This document shows, in pieces, positions 8,688 to 17,251 of a stretch of 64,000 nt of DNA. The notes below the pieces were generated by a model. It did no database searches. It worked only from the letters and a program-made list of their open reading frames with translations, and was not told where the DNA came from. The stretch comes from Ilumatobacteraceae bacterium (GTDB lineage: Bacteria; Actinomycetota; Acidimicrobiia; Acidimicrobiales; Ilumatobacteraceae). A program made the translations under genes and the position numbers. Location of the stretch: contig JALHOG010000018.1 of NCBI GenBank assembly GCA_022843125.1, positions 1 through 64,000 of the forward strand, in the 5' to 3' direction. Every line of letters begins with the position of its first letter. Within the stretch, counting starts at the first letter, position 1.

Positions 8688-9460
8688 CCGGGCCGATTAC
8701 CGACGCGAATCGATCTGAGGTGCTCACGCGGGGCTTCTCGGTGGTGAGCGACGCCATCGATCCGGCGGTCGCGCTCGACTGGCGAGACCGCCTGGTCGAA
8801 CAGGTTGCAGCGGCGCGGACCGCCATGAACGAGCGCACCGCAATCGACGACTACATGGTGCACAATCCGATGCTCGCCGACGCGACGTTCTACGAGGTGC
8901 TCGAGAACCCCGCCGTGGTGGCGTGCCTCGACGAGTTTCTCGGCGACACGAGCATCGTGTATGCGTTCACCACCTCGTCGATGCCAGCCAAGGGCACGAA
9001 CTACTCCGCTCGCGTCCACGTCGACTGCCCTCGCGTGATCCCGGGCTACATGACGAACCTCGGTGTGATCATCGCGCTCGACGACTTCACGGACGAGAAC
9101 GGCGCGACGTACTTCCTACCCGGCTCGTTCGAGCGACTCGAAGCGCCGACCGAGTCGGAGTTCTTCGCGAGCGCTGAGCGCGTGCACCCTCGTCGCGGAG
9201 ACCTCGTCGTGTTCAACGCCCGTACGTTCCACTACGGCGGCCTGAACAACACGGAGATCGATCGGCATGCGCTCACGATCAACGCGTGCCGCTCGTACAT
9301 GCGTCAGCGGTTCGACTATCCCCGAATGATCGGCGACGCAGCCGAGACGTTCTCACCAACGCTCCGTCGAGTCCTGGGGTACGACGTTCGCGTACCGGCC
9401 AGCATGGACGAGTACTACCTCCCGGAAGCCCAGCGTCTCTACAAGGCGAACCGGGGCTGA
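8684..9460 (+). CDS. Phytanoyl-CoA dioxygenase (PhyH) family Fe(II)/2-oxoglutarate oxygenase
   Basis: A 258-aa PhyH-fold protein. The iron ligands are visible as H112-x-D114 (SARVHVDCPR) and the distal H183 (TFHYGG), with R194 (EIDRHALT) placed to bind 2-oxoglutarate. The ATG at 8684 overlaps the upstream stop by 4 nt; the frame open to 8444 is a shadow. In glycan clusters such oxygenases hydroxylate sugars, lipids or amino-acid substituents. Its place between a methyltransferase and an amino-sugar aminotransferase suggests a tailoring step on a deoxysugar, which is inference. Confidence 0.9.
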   Translation: MTGPITDANRSEVLTRGFSVVSDAIDPAVALDWRDRLVEQVAAARTAMNERTAIDDYMVHNPMLADATFYEVLENPAVVACLDEFLGDTSIVYAFTTSSMPAKGTNYSARVHVDCPRVIPGYMTNLGVIIALDDFTDENGATYFLPGSFERLEAPTESEFFASAERVHPRRGDLVVFNARTFHYGGLNNTEIDRHALTINACRSYMRQRFDYPRMIGDAAETFSPTLRRVLGYDVRVPASMDEYYLPEAQRLYKANRG

Positions 9461-9472
9461 GCGGGGGCCCAC

Positions 9473-10603
9473 GTGATTCCATTCAATCGCGCCACCGTGG
9501 CGCCGGGGCAACTCGATCTCGTAGCGGAAGCCTTCGCATCCGGGCAGCTCTCAGGTGACGGTACGTTCACGCGCCGGGCCTCGCGCACGCTCTCAGCGCT
9601 CCACGGCGGCGATAGCACGGTGCTGCTCACCACGTCGTGTACCGCAGCATTGGAGGTGGCCGCCCTGCTGCTCGAGCTCCAGCCCGGGGACGAGGTCATC
9701 GTGCCATCGTTCACCTTCGTGTCGTCTGCGAACGCGTTTGCACTCATGGGGGCCACGATCGTGTTCGTCGACATCGAGCGCAGCTCGATGAACCTGTCGG
9801 TCGACCAGGTCGCATCCGTGATCGGGCCACGCACCCGGGCGATCGTCGCCGTGAACTATGGGGGCTGGCCGTCCGTGACGCCGGAGTTGCTCGAACTCGC
9901 CGCCACGCACGATGTCGTGGTGATCGAGGACAACGCACACGGGCTGTTCGGTCACGACGGAAACGTGCCGCTCGGCACCAGGTCCGCTCTCAGCACGCTC
10001 AGCTTCCACGAGACGAAGAACGTCACGTGCGGTGAGGGCGGCGCGCTGGTGATCAATGATCTTGATCTCGTCGAGCGCGCCGAGATCATTCGGGAGAAGG
10101 GCACGAACAGAAGCCGGTTCTTCCGCGGGATGGTTGACAAGTACACCTGGATCGACGTCGGCTCGAGCTACCTGTTGTCCGACATCAACGCCGCCGTTCT
10201 TTGCGCGCAACTTGAGTTCCATGAGACGGTGCAAGCACGCCGTCGCGAGGCAGCGAAGCAGTATCTCGTCGAGCTGTGCGACTGGGCCGACTCGATTGGT
10301 GTGACGATGCCGCATCGAGACGCGCCGCCTGGGTTACCCGACCATCTCTTTCCGCTGCTCTTCGAAGGCATCGATGAGCGCACGGCGTTTCTCGCGCACA
10401 CCAGGCAGCACGGCGTCGCGACCACGTTCCACTACGTGCCACTCCACAACTCCCCGGCGGGAGAGCGCTTGGGCCGCGCCCCCCTCGGGTGTGGCAACAC
10501 GGTCAACATCTCGGAGCGACTCGTCCGCCTCCCGCTCTTCTCGGACATCACGGAAGCTGAGGTCGGGCAGATCATCGAGGTCGTGCGGAGCTACCGATCG
10601 TGA
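9473..10603 (+). CDS. wecE: dTDP-4-dehydro-6-deoxyglucose aminotransferase (WecE/RffA-like)
   Basis: A 376-aa PLP-dependent DegT/DnrJ/EryC1 aminotransferase. It matches enterobacterial WecE along its whole length, including MIPFN at the start, TSCTAALEVAALLLELQPGD, the PLP-lysine in SFHETKN (K182) and the long diagnostic EIIREKGTNRSRFFRG. WecE converts dTDP-4-keto-6-deoxyglucose to dTDP-Fuc4N using glutamate. This implies the exported glycan contains a 4-amino-4,6-dideoxyhexose. RmlA/RmlB, needed for the substrate, are not in the window. The GTG start has GAGCGGGGG about 6 nt upstream. Confidence 0.93.
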   Translation: MIPFNRATVAPGQLDLVAEAFASGQLSGDGTFTRRASRTLSALHGGDSTVLLTTSCTAALEVAALLLELQPGDEVIVPSFTFVSSANAFALMGATIVFVDIERSSMNLSVDQVASVIGPRTRAIVAVNYGGWPSVTPELLELAATHDVVVIEDNAHGLFGHDGNVPLGTRSALSTLSFHETKNVTCGEGGALVINDLDLVERAEIIREKGTNRSRFFRGMVDKYTWIDVGSSYLLSDINAAVLCAQLEFHETVQARRREAAKQYLVELCDWADSIGVTMPHRDAPPGLPDHLFPLLFEGIDERTAFLAHTRQHGVATTFHYVPLHNSPAGERLGRAPLGCGNTVNISERLVRLPLFSDITEAEVGQIIEVVRSYRS

Positions 10604-11556
10604 CGCTTCCGACCGTGTCTGTACTGATTCCCGTCTACAACAATGCGGGCAGCCTCGAGGAGTTGCACAGACGTCTCGTGGCGACGCTGGAGCAGCTGGG
10701 CCATCTTTTCGAGATCATCTTCGTCGACGACGGAAGCGTCGACGAGTCGTTCGCCATATTGCGGCGCCTCACCGTGGCAGATCCTCGTTGCTTGGCGATC
10801 ACACTCAGCCGTAACTTCGGGCAGCACCCGGCAATCAACGCGGCGCTCGCGGCCGCGACCGGCGACATCAACGTCTTGATGGACGCCGATCTTCAAGACG
10901 TACCCGAGGAGCTGCCCCGGTTGCTTGCGCCGTTCCAGGATGATCCCGACCTCGACATCGTGTACACCGTGTTCGAGTACGTCGACGGCCAGCGGTCTCG
11001 GTTCACAAGTCGGCTGTTTCACCGTACCTTCGCTCGGCTGACCGACGTCCAGATTCCCGAGAATCTGGGCACCTACCGGGCGTTCACCGCCCTCGTACGC
11101 ACTGCGCTTCTCGACTACCCGGAGCGCAACGGCGTCTACGGCCCGCTCATGTCGAGAATGGGCTACCGACACGTCTACGTGCCCGTACATCGCTCGCAGC
11201 CGGTCGGACGGAAGACGTCGTACGACTTCCGACGTCGCTTCGCGCTAGCCGTCTCGTCGGTCATCGCCTACGGCTCGGTACTACATCGCTTCGTGACCTG
11301 GGTGGGTGCTCTCCTCACGGTCGGCAGTGGCGGCTATCTCATCGTCGTGCTGATCCAGTACGTCTCGGGTTACCGCACGCTGGTCAACGGCCAGCTGTTG
11401 TTGCTGGTGATCACCGTGCTCATGTCCGGCGTGCTGTTGATGACGGTCGGCGTACTGACGGCGTACACCTACCGGATCTTCCAGGAGGTGTTGGCTCGCC
11501 CCCGTTACCACGTGGCGCGCACGTTCGGCGCAGGATTGCGTGATCCGGACGCATGA
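10600..11556 (+). CDS. GT2 family glycosyltransferase with two C-terminal membrane helices
   Basis: A 318-aa GtrB/DPM1-like inverting glycosyltransferase. The N-terminal GT-A domain has SVLIPVYNN, FVDDGSVDES (nucleotide-binding Asp) and MDADLQDVPE, which holds the DxD-like metal ligand. Two hydrophobic helices lie at about 232-255 and 267-292. Such enzymes use an undecaprenyl-phosphate or dolichyl-phosphate acceptor at the cytosolic membrane face. The GTG start overlaps the WecE stop by 4 nt (10600-10603), so it may transfer the amino sugar made by WecE to a lipid carrier. Confidence 0.92.
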   Translation: MTLPTVSVLIPVYNNAGSLEELHRRLVATLEQLGHLFEIIFVDDGSVDESFAILRRLTVADPRCLAITLSRNFGQHPAINAALAAATGDINVLMDADLQDVPEELPRLLAPFQDDPDLDIVYTVFEYVDGQRSRFTSRLFHRTFARLTDVQIPENLGTYRAFTALVRTALLDYPERNGVYGPLMSRMGYRHVYVPVHRSQPVGRKTSYDFRRRFALAVSSVIAYGSVLHRFVTWVGALLTVGSGGYLIVVLIQYVSGYRTLVNGQLLLLVITVLMSGVLLMTVGVLTAYTYRIFQEVLARPRYHVARTFGAGLRDPDA

Positions 11557-12269
11557 GACTGGCGATCCTCCAATCGAACTACATCCCGTGGAAGGGATAC
11601 TTCGATCTGATGGCGATGTCGGACCTGTTCATCGTGTACGACTCGGTGCAGTACACCAAGAACGACTGGCGGAACCGAAACCGGCTGATGTCTGAGGGGG
11701 GGCCAATCTGGTTGACGATCCCTGTGGCCACGGCGGGCCGCTCGGCCCAGGCGATCAACGAGGCCCGGATCAATGATCCGCGCTGGGCGCGCAAGCACTG
11801 GACGACCATCTCCCAGACACTCGCCCGGCGACCACACTTCGACGACTTCCGATCAGAGTGGCAAGCCCACTACGACGCCGCCGAACGCTTCGAACTCCTG
11901 CATGACGTCAACGTCCACTTCATGCGCATGCTCGCCCGGCAGCTCGGCGTCACCACGGAGGTCGTTGACGACCGCACATTCTCGCTGAGGGACGACAGTC
12001 CGACCGGCAAGCTGGTGCAGCTCTGCGTGGCCGTTGGAGCGACGAGCTACGTCACCGGGCCTGCTGGGCTGAACTATCTCGATGTCGACCGCTTTCATGA
12101 AGCCGGCGTTCAGCTCGAGGTGATCGATTACGGCCACTACGCCGAGTATCTCCAAGGAGACCACGACTTCCGGCACGACGTGAGCGTGCTCGATCTCATG
12201 GCCTCCGTCGGAGTCGATGCCGCTGGCCATCTCCTCGGGCGCATTCGCCAATCGTCAGCGAACGGTTGA
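11553..12269 (+). CDS. WbqC-like family protein
   Basis: A 238-aa protein of the WbqC family, recognised by the opening MRLAILQSNYIPWKGYFDLM, then YDSVQYTKNDWRNRN and WLTIPV, and the later TSYVTGPAGLNYLD. The family is common in O-antigen and exopolysaccharide clusters with amino-deoxysugars. Its biochemical role is unsettled; several members are thought to attach amino acids or acyl groups to amino sugars. The ATG overlaps the GT2 stop by 4 nt. With WecE in the same operon, a role in N-acylation of the 4-amino sugar is plausible. Confidence 0.92.
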   Translation: MRLAILQSNYIPWKGYFDLMAMSDLFIVYDSVQYTKNDWRNRNRLMSEGGPIWLTIPVATAGRSAQAINEARINDPRWARKHWTTISQTLARRPHFDDFRSEWQAHYDAAERFELLHDVNVHFMRMLARQLGVTTEVVDDRTFSLRDDSPTGKLVQLCVAVGATSYVTGPAGLNYLDVDRFHEAGVQLEVIDYGHYAEYLQGDHDFRHDVSVLDLMASVGVDAAGHLLGRIRQSSANG

Positions 12270-12279
12270 CCGGGGACGT

Positions 12280-12309
12280 GGGTCGGCGCGTTTCGCCCTC
12301 GTGACCCAC
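12280..12309 (+). terminator. Hairpin after the wecE-wbqC operon
   Basis: Arms GTGGGTC (12280-12286) and GACCCAC (12303-12309), with an inner GGCG/CGCC pair around a CGTTT loop. There is no U-tract. It sits 10 nt after the WbqC stop, so it may be a terminator or an mRNA 3' end. Confidence 0.45.
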
Positions 12310-12336
12310 ACCGTCGAGCGTCGACATCGAGCGGGA

Positions 12337-12342
12337 TAGTCT
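12337..12342 (+). promoter_or_regulatory. -10 element, leaderless promoter
   Basis: TAGTCT ends 6 nt before the ATG at 12349, marking a new transcription unit after the hairpin. Confidence 0.5.
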
Positions 12343-12348
12343 CGGACC

Positions 12349-12783
12349 ATGTCCCTGTCACGTGCCGCGTCGAATCGTGCGAGCGCTGATTCGGTGCTCC
12401 ATCCCGCCTTCGTCCGCGACCGTGTCGTCGAAGTGCTCGACCATGAGCGGTTCATCGAGCGCACCGACGACACCGAGCTGTTCAATCGGCTGAGGTCCCT
12501 CTCGCACGCAGCTGCGGCGTCCGTCGGCCCCGTCCATGACGGCACCAAAGGGCAGGCGGTCGGGCACATGAAGGAAGCGATCCAACGTGGTCTGTATTGG
12601 TACGTCGATCCGCCAATCAATGCGCTGAAGGCCACGTGCTTGGCGCTGATCGATACGACCGAGTCGCTCGCCCGGGAAGTGACGATGCTTCGCGACGAGG
12701 TCGCAGCGCTCCGCCGCGACCACGAGAGCGAGCACGTCGCCCGACCTCGCGTGATCGATCATTCGGCAACCGGCGCGCAATGA
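12349..12783 (+). CDS. Small coiled-coil protein of glycosyltransferase clusters
   Basis: A 144-aa cytosolic protein with no recognised enzymatic motif. The N-terminal half reads VRDRVVEVLDHERFIERTDD, followed by PVHDGTKGQAVGHMKEAIQRG. About residues 95-128 form a short coiled coil (DTTESLAREVTMLRDEVAAL). Similar small proteins precede large multi-domain glycosyltransferases in actinobacteria, where they may act as chaperones or length-control partners; that is inference. Its stop overlaps the ATG of the three-domain glycosyltransferase (ATGA at 12780-12783), so the two are almost certainly co-translated. A TAGTCT -10 lies 6 nt upstream of the start. Confidence 0.8.
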   Translation: MSLSRAASNRASADSVLHPAFVRDRVVEVLDHERFIERTDDTELFNRLRSLSHAAAASVGPVHDGTKGQAVGHMKEAIQRGLYWYVDPPINALKATCLALIDTTESLAREVTMLRDEVAALRRDHESEHVARPRVIDHSATGAQ

Positions 12784-15700
12784 CGATCTACGCAGTTCAC
12801 CAGTTCCATTCGGGCACCGCCACTGGCGACGCAATCACCCACCAGATGCTGCGCCTGAACGACGATCTGAGACGCCTCGGCTTCCTCTCGAACATCTACG
12901 CCCAGCACATTCATCCGGACCTTGCCGGCCGGATCGCTCCCCTGGAGACCTTCGAAAGCAGGCCCGGCTCGCTCCTCTTGGTCCACCACTCGATGGGCCA
13001 CACGTCGTTCGAGCAACTCATGACGCTCGACGTCCCCTTCGTCACGGTTTTCCACAACATCACGCCGCCCGAGTTCTTCGACGACGAGGTGACCCGATCA
13101 TTCGCCCTCCTCGGCTTCGAGCAGCTCCACCGACTGGCCGAGCGATCGCTCTTCGGCGTCGCCGACTCCAACCACAACCGTGGTCTGATGTTCGACGCCG
13201 GCTTCGAAGAGGTGGAGGTGCTGCCGGTCCGATCCGACTTCGGAGAGTTTCGGCACCTGAGCAACGGTGGTCTCAACGGTCCCGATTGGCTCTTCGTCGG
13301 CCGCGTGGTCCCGAACAAGCGCCAACGCGATCTCGTCGAGTCCTTCGCGCTGTACCGGAACCGATTCGGTGTCGGCCATCTGCACCTCGTGGGCGATCTG
13401 ACCTATGGGCCCTACGTCGAGGAGGTGCGCCGAAGCATCGAGCGAAACGACCTCGGCTCGCATGTCAGCATGCACGGCAAGGTGAGCGCCGAGGCACTCA
13501 CCGACCGGTATCGCGAGGCGGGCGTTTTCGTGTGCCTGAGCGACCACGAGGGATTCGGTATTCCATTGCTGGAGGCCATGGCGGCGGGCCTACCCGTCAT
13601 CGCTGCTCGCTCCTCGGCCGTCGCAGAAACGCTCGGCGGTGGGGGCGTCCTCCTCGATCCACCTCATGCCGAGGTCGTCAGCCACGTTGCGCACCTACTC
13701 ACCACGGATGCTGAGCTCCGGGAGCGAGTGGTCACCACGCAGGCCCAGCGGATCGGCTGGCTGGAGCGGTTCGACGTACCCGGCATGCTCGCGAAGATCG
13801 TCGGTCGCGCCTCCGGCAGACCTCGTCGGCCGCGGTCGATCCAGATTGAGGGGCCATTCGAGACGTCGTACAGCCTTGCGATCGTGAACAGAGAGCTCGC
13901 GCTCATGTTGCACCAGCGAGGTGAGCACGTCACGATCCACGCCACCGAGGGTCCCGGCGATTACGTCCCTCATGAGCGCGACCTCGCCAAACACCCGACG
14001 GCAGCGAAGCTGTACCGCGAAGGCTTCGAGATCCACTATCCCGACGTCACGATCCGCAACATGTATCCACCTCGGGTACACGACTCCCGGGGCGGGCTGA
14101 CGTTCGCGAACTTCGCTTGGGAGGAGACTGGCCTCCCCGAGCGCTACGTGACCGACTTCAACGCTCACGTCGACGGCATCGGAGCGACCTCGACCTTCGT
14201 CAAGAACGTGCTGCGCACCAACGGCGTGACGGTGCCCATCTGCGTCACCGGTAACGGCGTCGATCGTCCCGATCCCGGCGCCCGGTTCGCCGGACCTGAG
14301 CGTTCGGAGATCCTCGGCCACCGTTTCCTCAACATCAGCTCCGGGTTCCCGCGCAAGGGCATCGACGTACTCCTCCGGGCGTACTTCGCCGCATTCACCG
14401 CCGACGATGACGTGACCCTGGTCCTCAAGACGTTCCCGAACCCGCACAACCTCGTCGACCGAGAACTGGCGACCCGCCGAGCACTCCACACGCGCCCGCC
14501 TCGCGTCGTGTGGGTCGATCGCGATCTCGACCAGGCGCAGATCGACGGCCTGTACGCACTCGCCGACACGTATGTCCACCCCGCCCGAGGCGAGGGCTTC
14601 GGGCTGCCGGTCGCCGAAGCGATGCTCGCGGGCATTCCCGTGATCGCCACCGCTGCAACCGGTCTCGCCGACCTGGTCGACGAGAGCACCGCCGCGGTGG
14701 TTTCGCACGAGATGCGGGCGGCGCGAACACATCTCACGACGAAGGCGTCCAGTTGGGCGGAGCCGGACCACGACTCGCTGGTCGCTCATCTGCGCGCTGC
14801 CGTCGATCCGGCCGCTGCCGGCGAGCGAGCTCGCCGTGCGAAAGTCGCGCGCGACCGCATCGAGCACACGTACTCGTGGAGCGCCGTTGCGGCTCGCTGG
14901 TGCGGATTCATCGACGAGGTCCAGCGAGATCGCACGGGCATCGCAGTCGCTGCGATCTCGACGTACAACTCCCGGTGCGGCATCGCCGAGTACTCAGCAA
15001 GTCTGTATCGCCAGATGCGAGGAGTCGGTCGCGTCCGCTTCCTCGCTGACCGCCACGCGACGCCGGTGTCGGCCAACGCCGAGGTGGGTGTCGAACGGGT
15101 GTGGAACCACCGCGAACACGGCGTCGCCGATCTGCTGGCCGCGATCGAGGCCGGCAGCGCAGACGTGATCCACATCCAATACAACTTCGGCTTCTTCACG
15201 TTGTCCGATCTCGCCGAACTCATCGAATCGGCGAGCCGCTTCGCTCCGGTGGTGCTCACCACGCACCGGACGTCGCAGCTTCAGCTGCCGACCGGCGGTG
15301 TCGACCGGTTCGAGTCGATCGCATCGTCGCTCGACCGATGCGCTTCGATCATCGTGCATCAGGCCTTCGACCACGATGCGCTCAGACAGGCCGGTGTGAC
15401 GACAGACATCCAAGTCATCCCGATCGGCTGCGATCCGCCTACCCGACCGGATCGCGATGCCGCACGCCGGCGGAACCGCCTCCCGATGACTCCATGGATC
15501 GTGGCGACGTACGGCTTTCTGCTCCCGCACAAAGGGTTCATCACCCTGCTCGAGGCAGTTGCCGAACTCCGTCGGCGAGGCATTGACGCCTATTGCCTCG
15601 GCGTCTGCGCGCTTCACACAGATCCCGTGTCCCAGATGTTCCTCACCGAGGTGGAACGATGCATCGAAGAGCTCGGCCTGGAGGACAGCGTGCGACTCGA

Positions 15701-16088
15701 GACTCGCTACCTCGACGACACCGATTCCAAGGACCTGCTCCGAGCCGCCGACGCCATCGTGCTCCCCTATGCCCAGACTGCCGAGTCGTCGAGTGCCGCA
15801 GCGCGCTCCGTCCTCCCCCTGTGCGTGCCGATCGTGACGAGCACGGCGCGGATCTTCGACGATATTCGTACAGCGGTGACACAGGTGGACACGCCGGTGA
15901 ACGCCGCTGACCTCGCCGACGAGCTCGAGCGGATCTGGCGTGATGGGGATGCCAGACAAAGGTCGGCCGCAGCGCTCCAGGCACTCTGCCTCGAGTACTC
16001 CTGGGCTGATGTGAGCCGCCGCACGCGTGACGTCTACGTCAACGCAATCGCCGCACGACGTCGATCCCTCGACGAAGGGGCGCTGTGA
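12780..16088 (+). CDS. Three-domain glycosyltransferase (GT4-GT4-GT4)
   Basis: A 1102-aa protein holding three successive GT-B modules. Domain 1 (about 1-350) has LFVGRVVPNKRQRDLV and E-x7-E in HEGFGIPLLEAMAAG (E257). Domain 2 (about 357-700) has NISSGFPRKGIDVLLRA and GEGFGLPVAEAMLAG (E605). Domain 3 (about 719-1090) starts GIAVAAISTYNSRCGIAEYS, has TYGFLLPHKGFITLLEAV and lacks EGFG, having QTAESSSAAARSVL at about 997 instead. Multi-module GTs such as WbdA build short repeating units processively. The ATG at 12780 overlaps the upstream small ORF by 4 nt. The last 50 nt overlap the convergent FkbM gene. Confidence 0.93.
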   Translation: MTIYAVHQFHSGTATGDAITHQMLRLNDDLRRLGFLSNIYAQHIHPDLAGRIAPLETFESRPGSLLLVHHSMGHTSFEQLMTLDVPFVTVFHNITPPEFFDDEVTRSFALLGFEQLHRLAERSLFGVADSNHNRGLMFDAGFEEVEVLPVRSDFGEFRHLSNGGLNGPDWLFVGRVVPNKRQRDLVESFALYRNRFGVGHLHLVGDLTYGPYVEEVRRSIERNDLGSHVSMHGKVSAEALTDRYREAGVFVCLSDHEGFGIPLLEAMAAGLPVIAARSSAVAETLGGGGVLLDPPHAEVVSHVAHLLTTDAELRERVVTTQAQRIGWLERFDVPGMLAKIVGRASGRPRRPRSIQIEGPFETSYSLAIVNRELALMLHQRGEHVTIHATEGPGDYVPHERDLAKHPTAAKLYREGFEIHYPDVTIRNMYPPRVHDSRGGLTFANFAWEETGLPERYVTDFNAHVDGIGATSTFVKNVLRTNGVTVPICVTGNGVDRPDPGARFAGPERSEILGHRFLNISSGFPRKGIDVLLRAYFAAFTADDDVTLVLKTFPNPHNLVDRELATRRALHTRPPRVVWVDRDLDQAQIDGLYALADTYVHPARGEGFGLPVAEAMLAGIPVIATAATGLADLVDESTAAVVSHEMRAARTHLTTKASSWAEPDHDSLVAHLRAAVDPAAAGERARRAKVARDRIEHTYSWSAVAARWCGFIDEVQRDRTGIAVAAISTYNSRCGIAEYSASLYRQMRGVGRVRFLADRHATPVSANAEVGVERVWNHREHGVADLLAAIEAGSADVIHIQYNFGFFTLSDLAELIESASRFAPVVLTTHRTSQLQLPTGGVDRFESIASSLDRCASIIVHQAFDHDALRQAGVTTDIQVIPIGCDPPTRPDRDAARRRNRLPMTPWIVATYGFLLPHKGFITLLEAVAELRRRGIDAYCLGVCALHTDPVSQMFLTEVERCIEELGLEDSVRLETRYLDDTDSKDLLRAADAIVLPYAQTAESSSAAARSVLPLCVPIVTSTARIFDDIRTAVTQVDTPVNAADLADELERIWRDGDARQRSAAALQALCLEYSWADVSRRTRDVYVNAIAARRRSLDEGAL

Positions 16089-17175
16089 TCTTCCAGCTGG
16101 TCGACGTGGTGACCTCGTGGAGCGCCCGCTCGGCCGCCCTCGTGACGTCGACGGCGTGCCGCAACCCCTCGACCTCACGCTGCATCTCGCGCACGCCCTG
16201 ACGCAGTGTCTCCGACGCTCGCTCGAGACTCTCGTGCTTGGCGGTCACGCTGGCGAGCTCTTCGTCGACACGTTCGTACGACGCCACCGTTCGCGTCAGT
16301 TCGGCCTCGAGCCTCCCATACGAGCGCAGCGCCTCGGCATGTGTCTCCTCGAGCCGCCCATACGAGAGGAGCGCCTCGGCATGTGTCTCCTCTAGCTGAG
16401 CGTATCCCGCCAACACCCGGGCGAGCTCGGCCTGCAGGTAGTCGGCCGATGCCTGCAGTTCGAGATGGTCGGCGAGCAACTGACCGTGCGGAGCAGATAC
16501 GAACGGGTGGTCGAGTACGCATGCCGGGTACGAGAGTTGCTCCGCCAGATCGTCATGGTCGAGCGACAGATAGAAGCGATTCAAGCCATCGAAAAGGCAT
16601 GCGATGTACCCCGATGCCAGGACGCCCGCCTCCCATGCGGTATGGGTCGGAGTCGCCGAGCGAGGATGCGTCGCCTCGACCACCAGCACCCAGGGTCGCC
16701 ATCGAGTCAGGTCGAGACCTTCGAGAACTTCCTGCTCGAAGCCTTCGACGTCGATCTTGAGGAAGTGAATCTCCCGCCCTTCGAAGCCCGCTTCCACGAG
16801 CAAGTCATCCAGCGTCTCGACCCTGGTCTCGATCGTCTCGATGGTATACCCATCGCGCTCCAGCTCAGCTCGGATCGGGCTCGACAACGTCGACAGACCG
16901 GTATCGGCGACCGCAGTCAATTCGAGGCGACCCGATTGGTTCCCTGCACACGCATCGATCGTGATGTCTCGGGGTCTGTCACTCCGGAGCCGAGCCACGT
17001 ACTGAGGAAGTGGCTCGATGTTGAGACCGCTCCAACCACGGTCGTAGAAGTTGCGGGTCACGCTGTCGACGTCCGGATCCGCGGCACCTACATCGACGTA
17101 CGTGCCGCCCTCGACATGGCCGAGGACTCGCCATAGGACGATGTCCTCGAGGTTCTGTGCGCACGACACCATCAC
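16039..17175 (-). CDS. FkbM family methyltransferase with coiled-coil tail
   Basis: A 378-aa protein. Residues about 1-230 are an FkbM-type SAM methyltransferase (CAQNLEDIVLWRVL, GTYVDVGAADPDVDSVT, FLKIDVEGFEQEVLEGL). About 250-350 form a long coiled coil containing a 14-residue repeat (LEETHAEALLSYGR, then LEETHAEALRSYGR). The end, TSWKITAPLRRGIDVV, is the short motif seen at the C-terminus of many cell-envelope glycosyltransferases. Likely O-methylates a sugar while being tethered by the coil. The GTG at 17175 is preferred because TACAGT ends 7 nt upstream; ATG 17172 is the alternative. It overlaps the convergent GT gene by 50 nt. Confidence 0.9.
   Translation of the reverse strand: MMVSCAQNLEDIVLWRVLGHVEGGTYVDVGAADPDVDSVTRNFYDRGWSGLNIEPLPQYVARLRSDRPRDITIDACAGNQSGRLELTAVADTGLSTLSSPIRAELERDGYTIETIETRVETLDDLLVEAGFEGREIHFLKIDVEGFEQEVLEGLDLTRWRPWVLVVEATHPRSATPTHTAWEAGVLASGYIACLFDGLNRFYLSLDHDDLAEQLSYPACVLDHPFVSAPHGQLLADHLELQASADYLQAELARVLAGYAQLEETHAEALLSYGRLEETHAEALRSYGRLEAELTRTVASYERVDEELASVTAKHESLERASETLRQGVREMQREVEGLRHAVDVTRAAERALHEVTTSTSWKITAPLRRGIDVVRRLR
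16315..16398 (-). repeat. Two 42-bp direct repeats inside the FkbM gene
   Basis: Two nearly identical 42-nt units (16315-16356 and 16357-16398) encode the 14-residue coiled-coil repeat. The first 39 nt of the units differ at only a few positions. A third, diverged half-unit follows on either side. It is a recent in-frame duplication in the coil. Confidence 0.75.
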
Positions 17176-17182
17176 GGCGCGA

Positions 17183-17188
17183 ACTGTA
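17183..17188 (-). promoter_or_regulatory. -10 element, leaderless promoter of the FkbM gene
   Basis: TACAGT on the minus strand ends 7 nt before the GTG at 17175. Confidence 0.5.
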
Positions 17189-17251
17189 CCGTGCGAGGCT
17201 CGCAGACCAGACGTGATCACCGATCCAGCGGCGGGAAGCTACCGTGTCACA

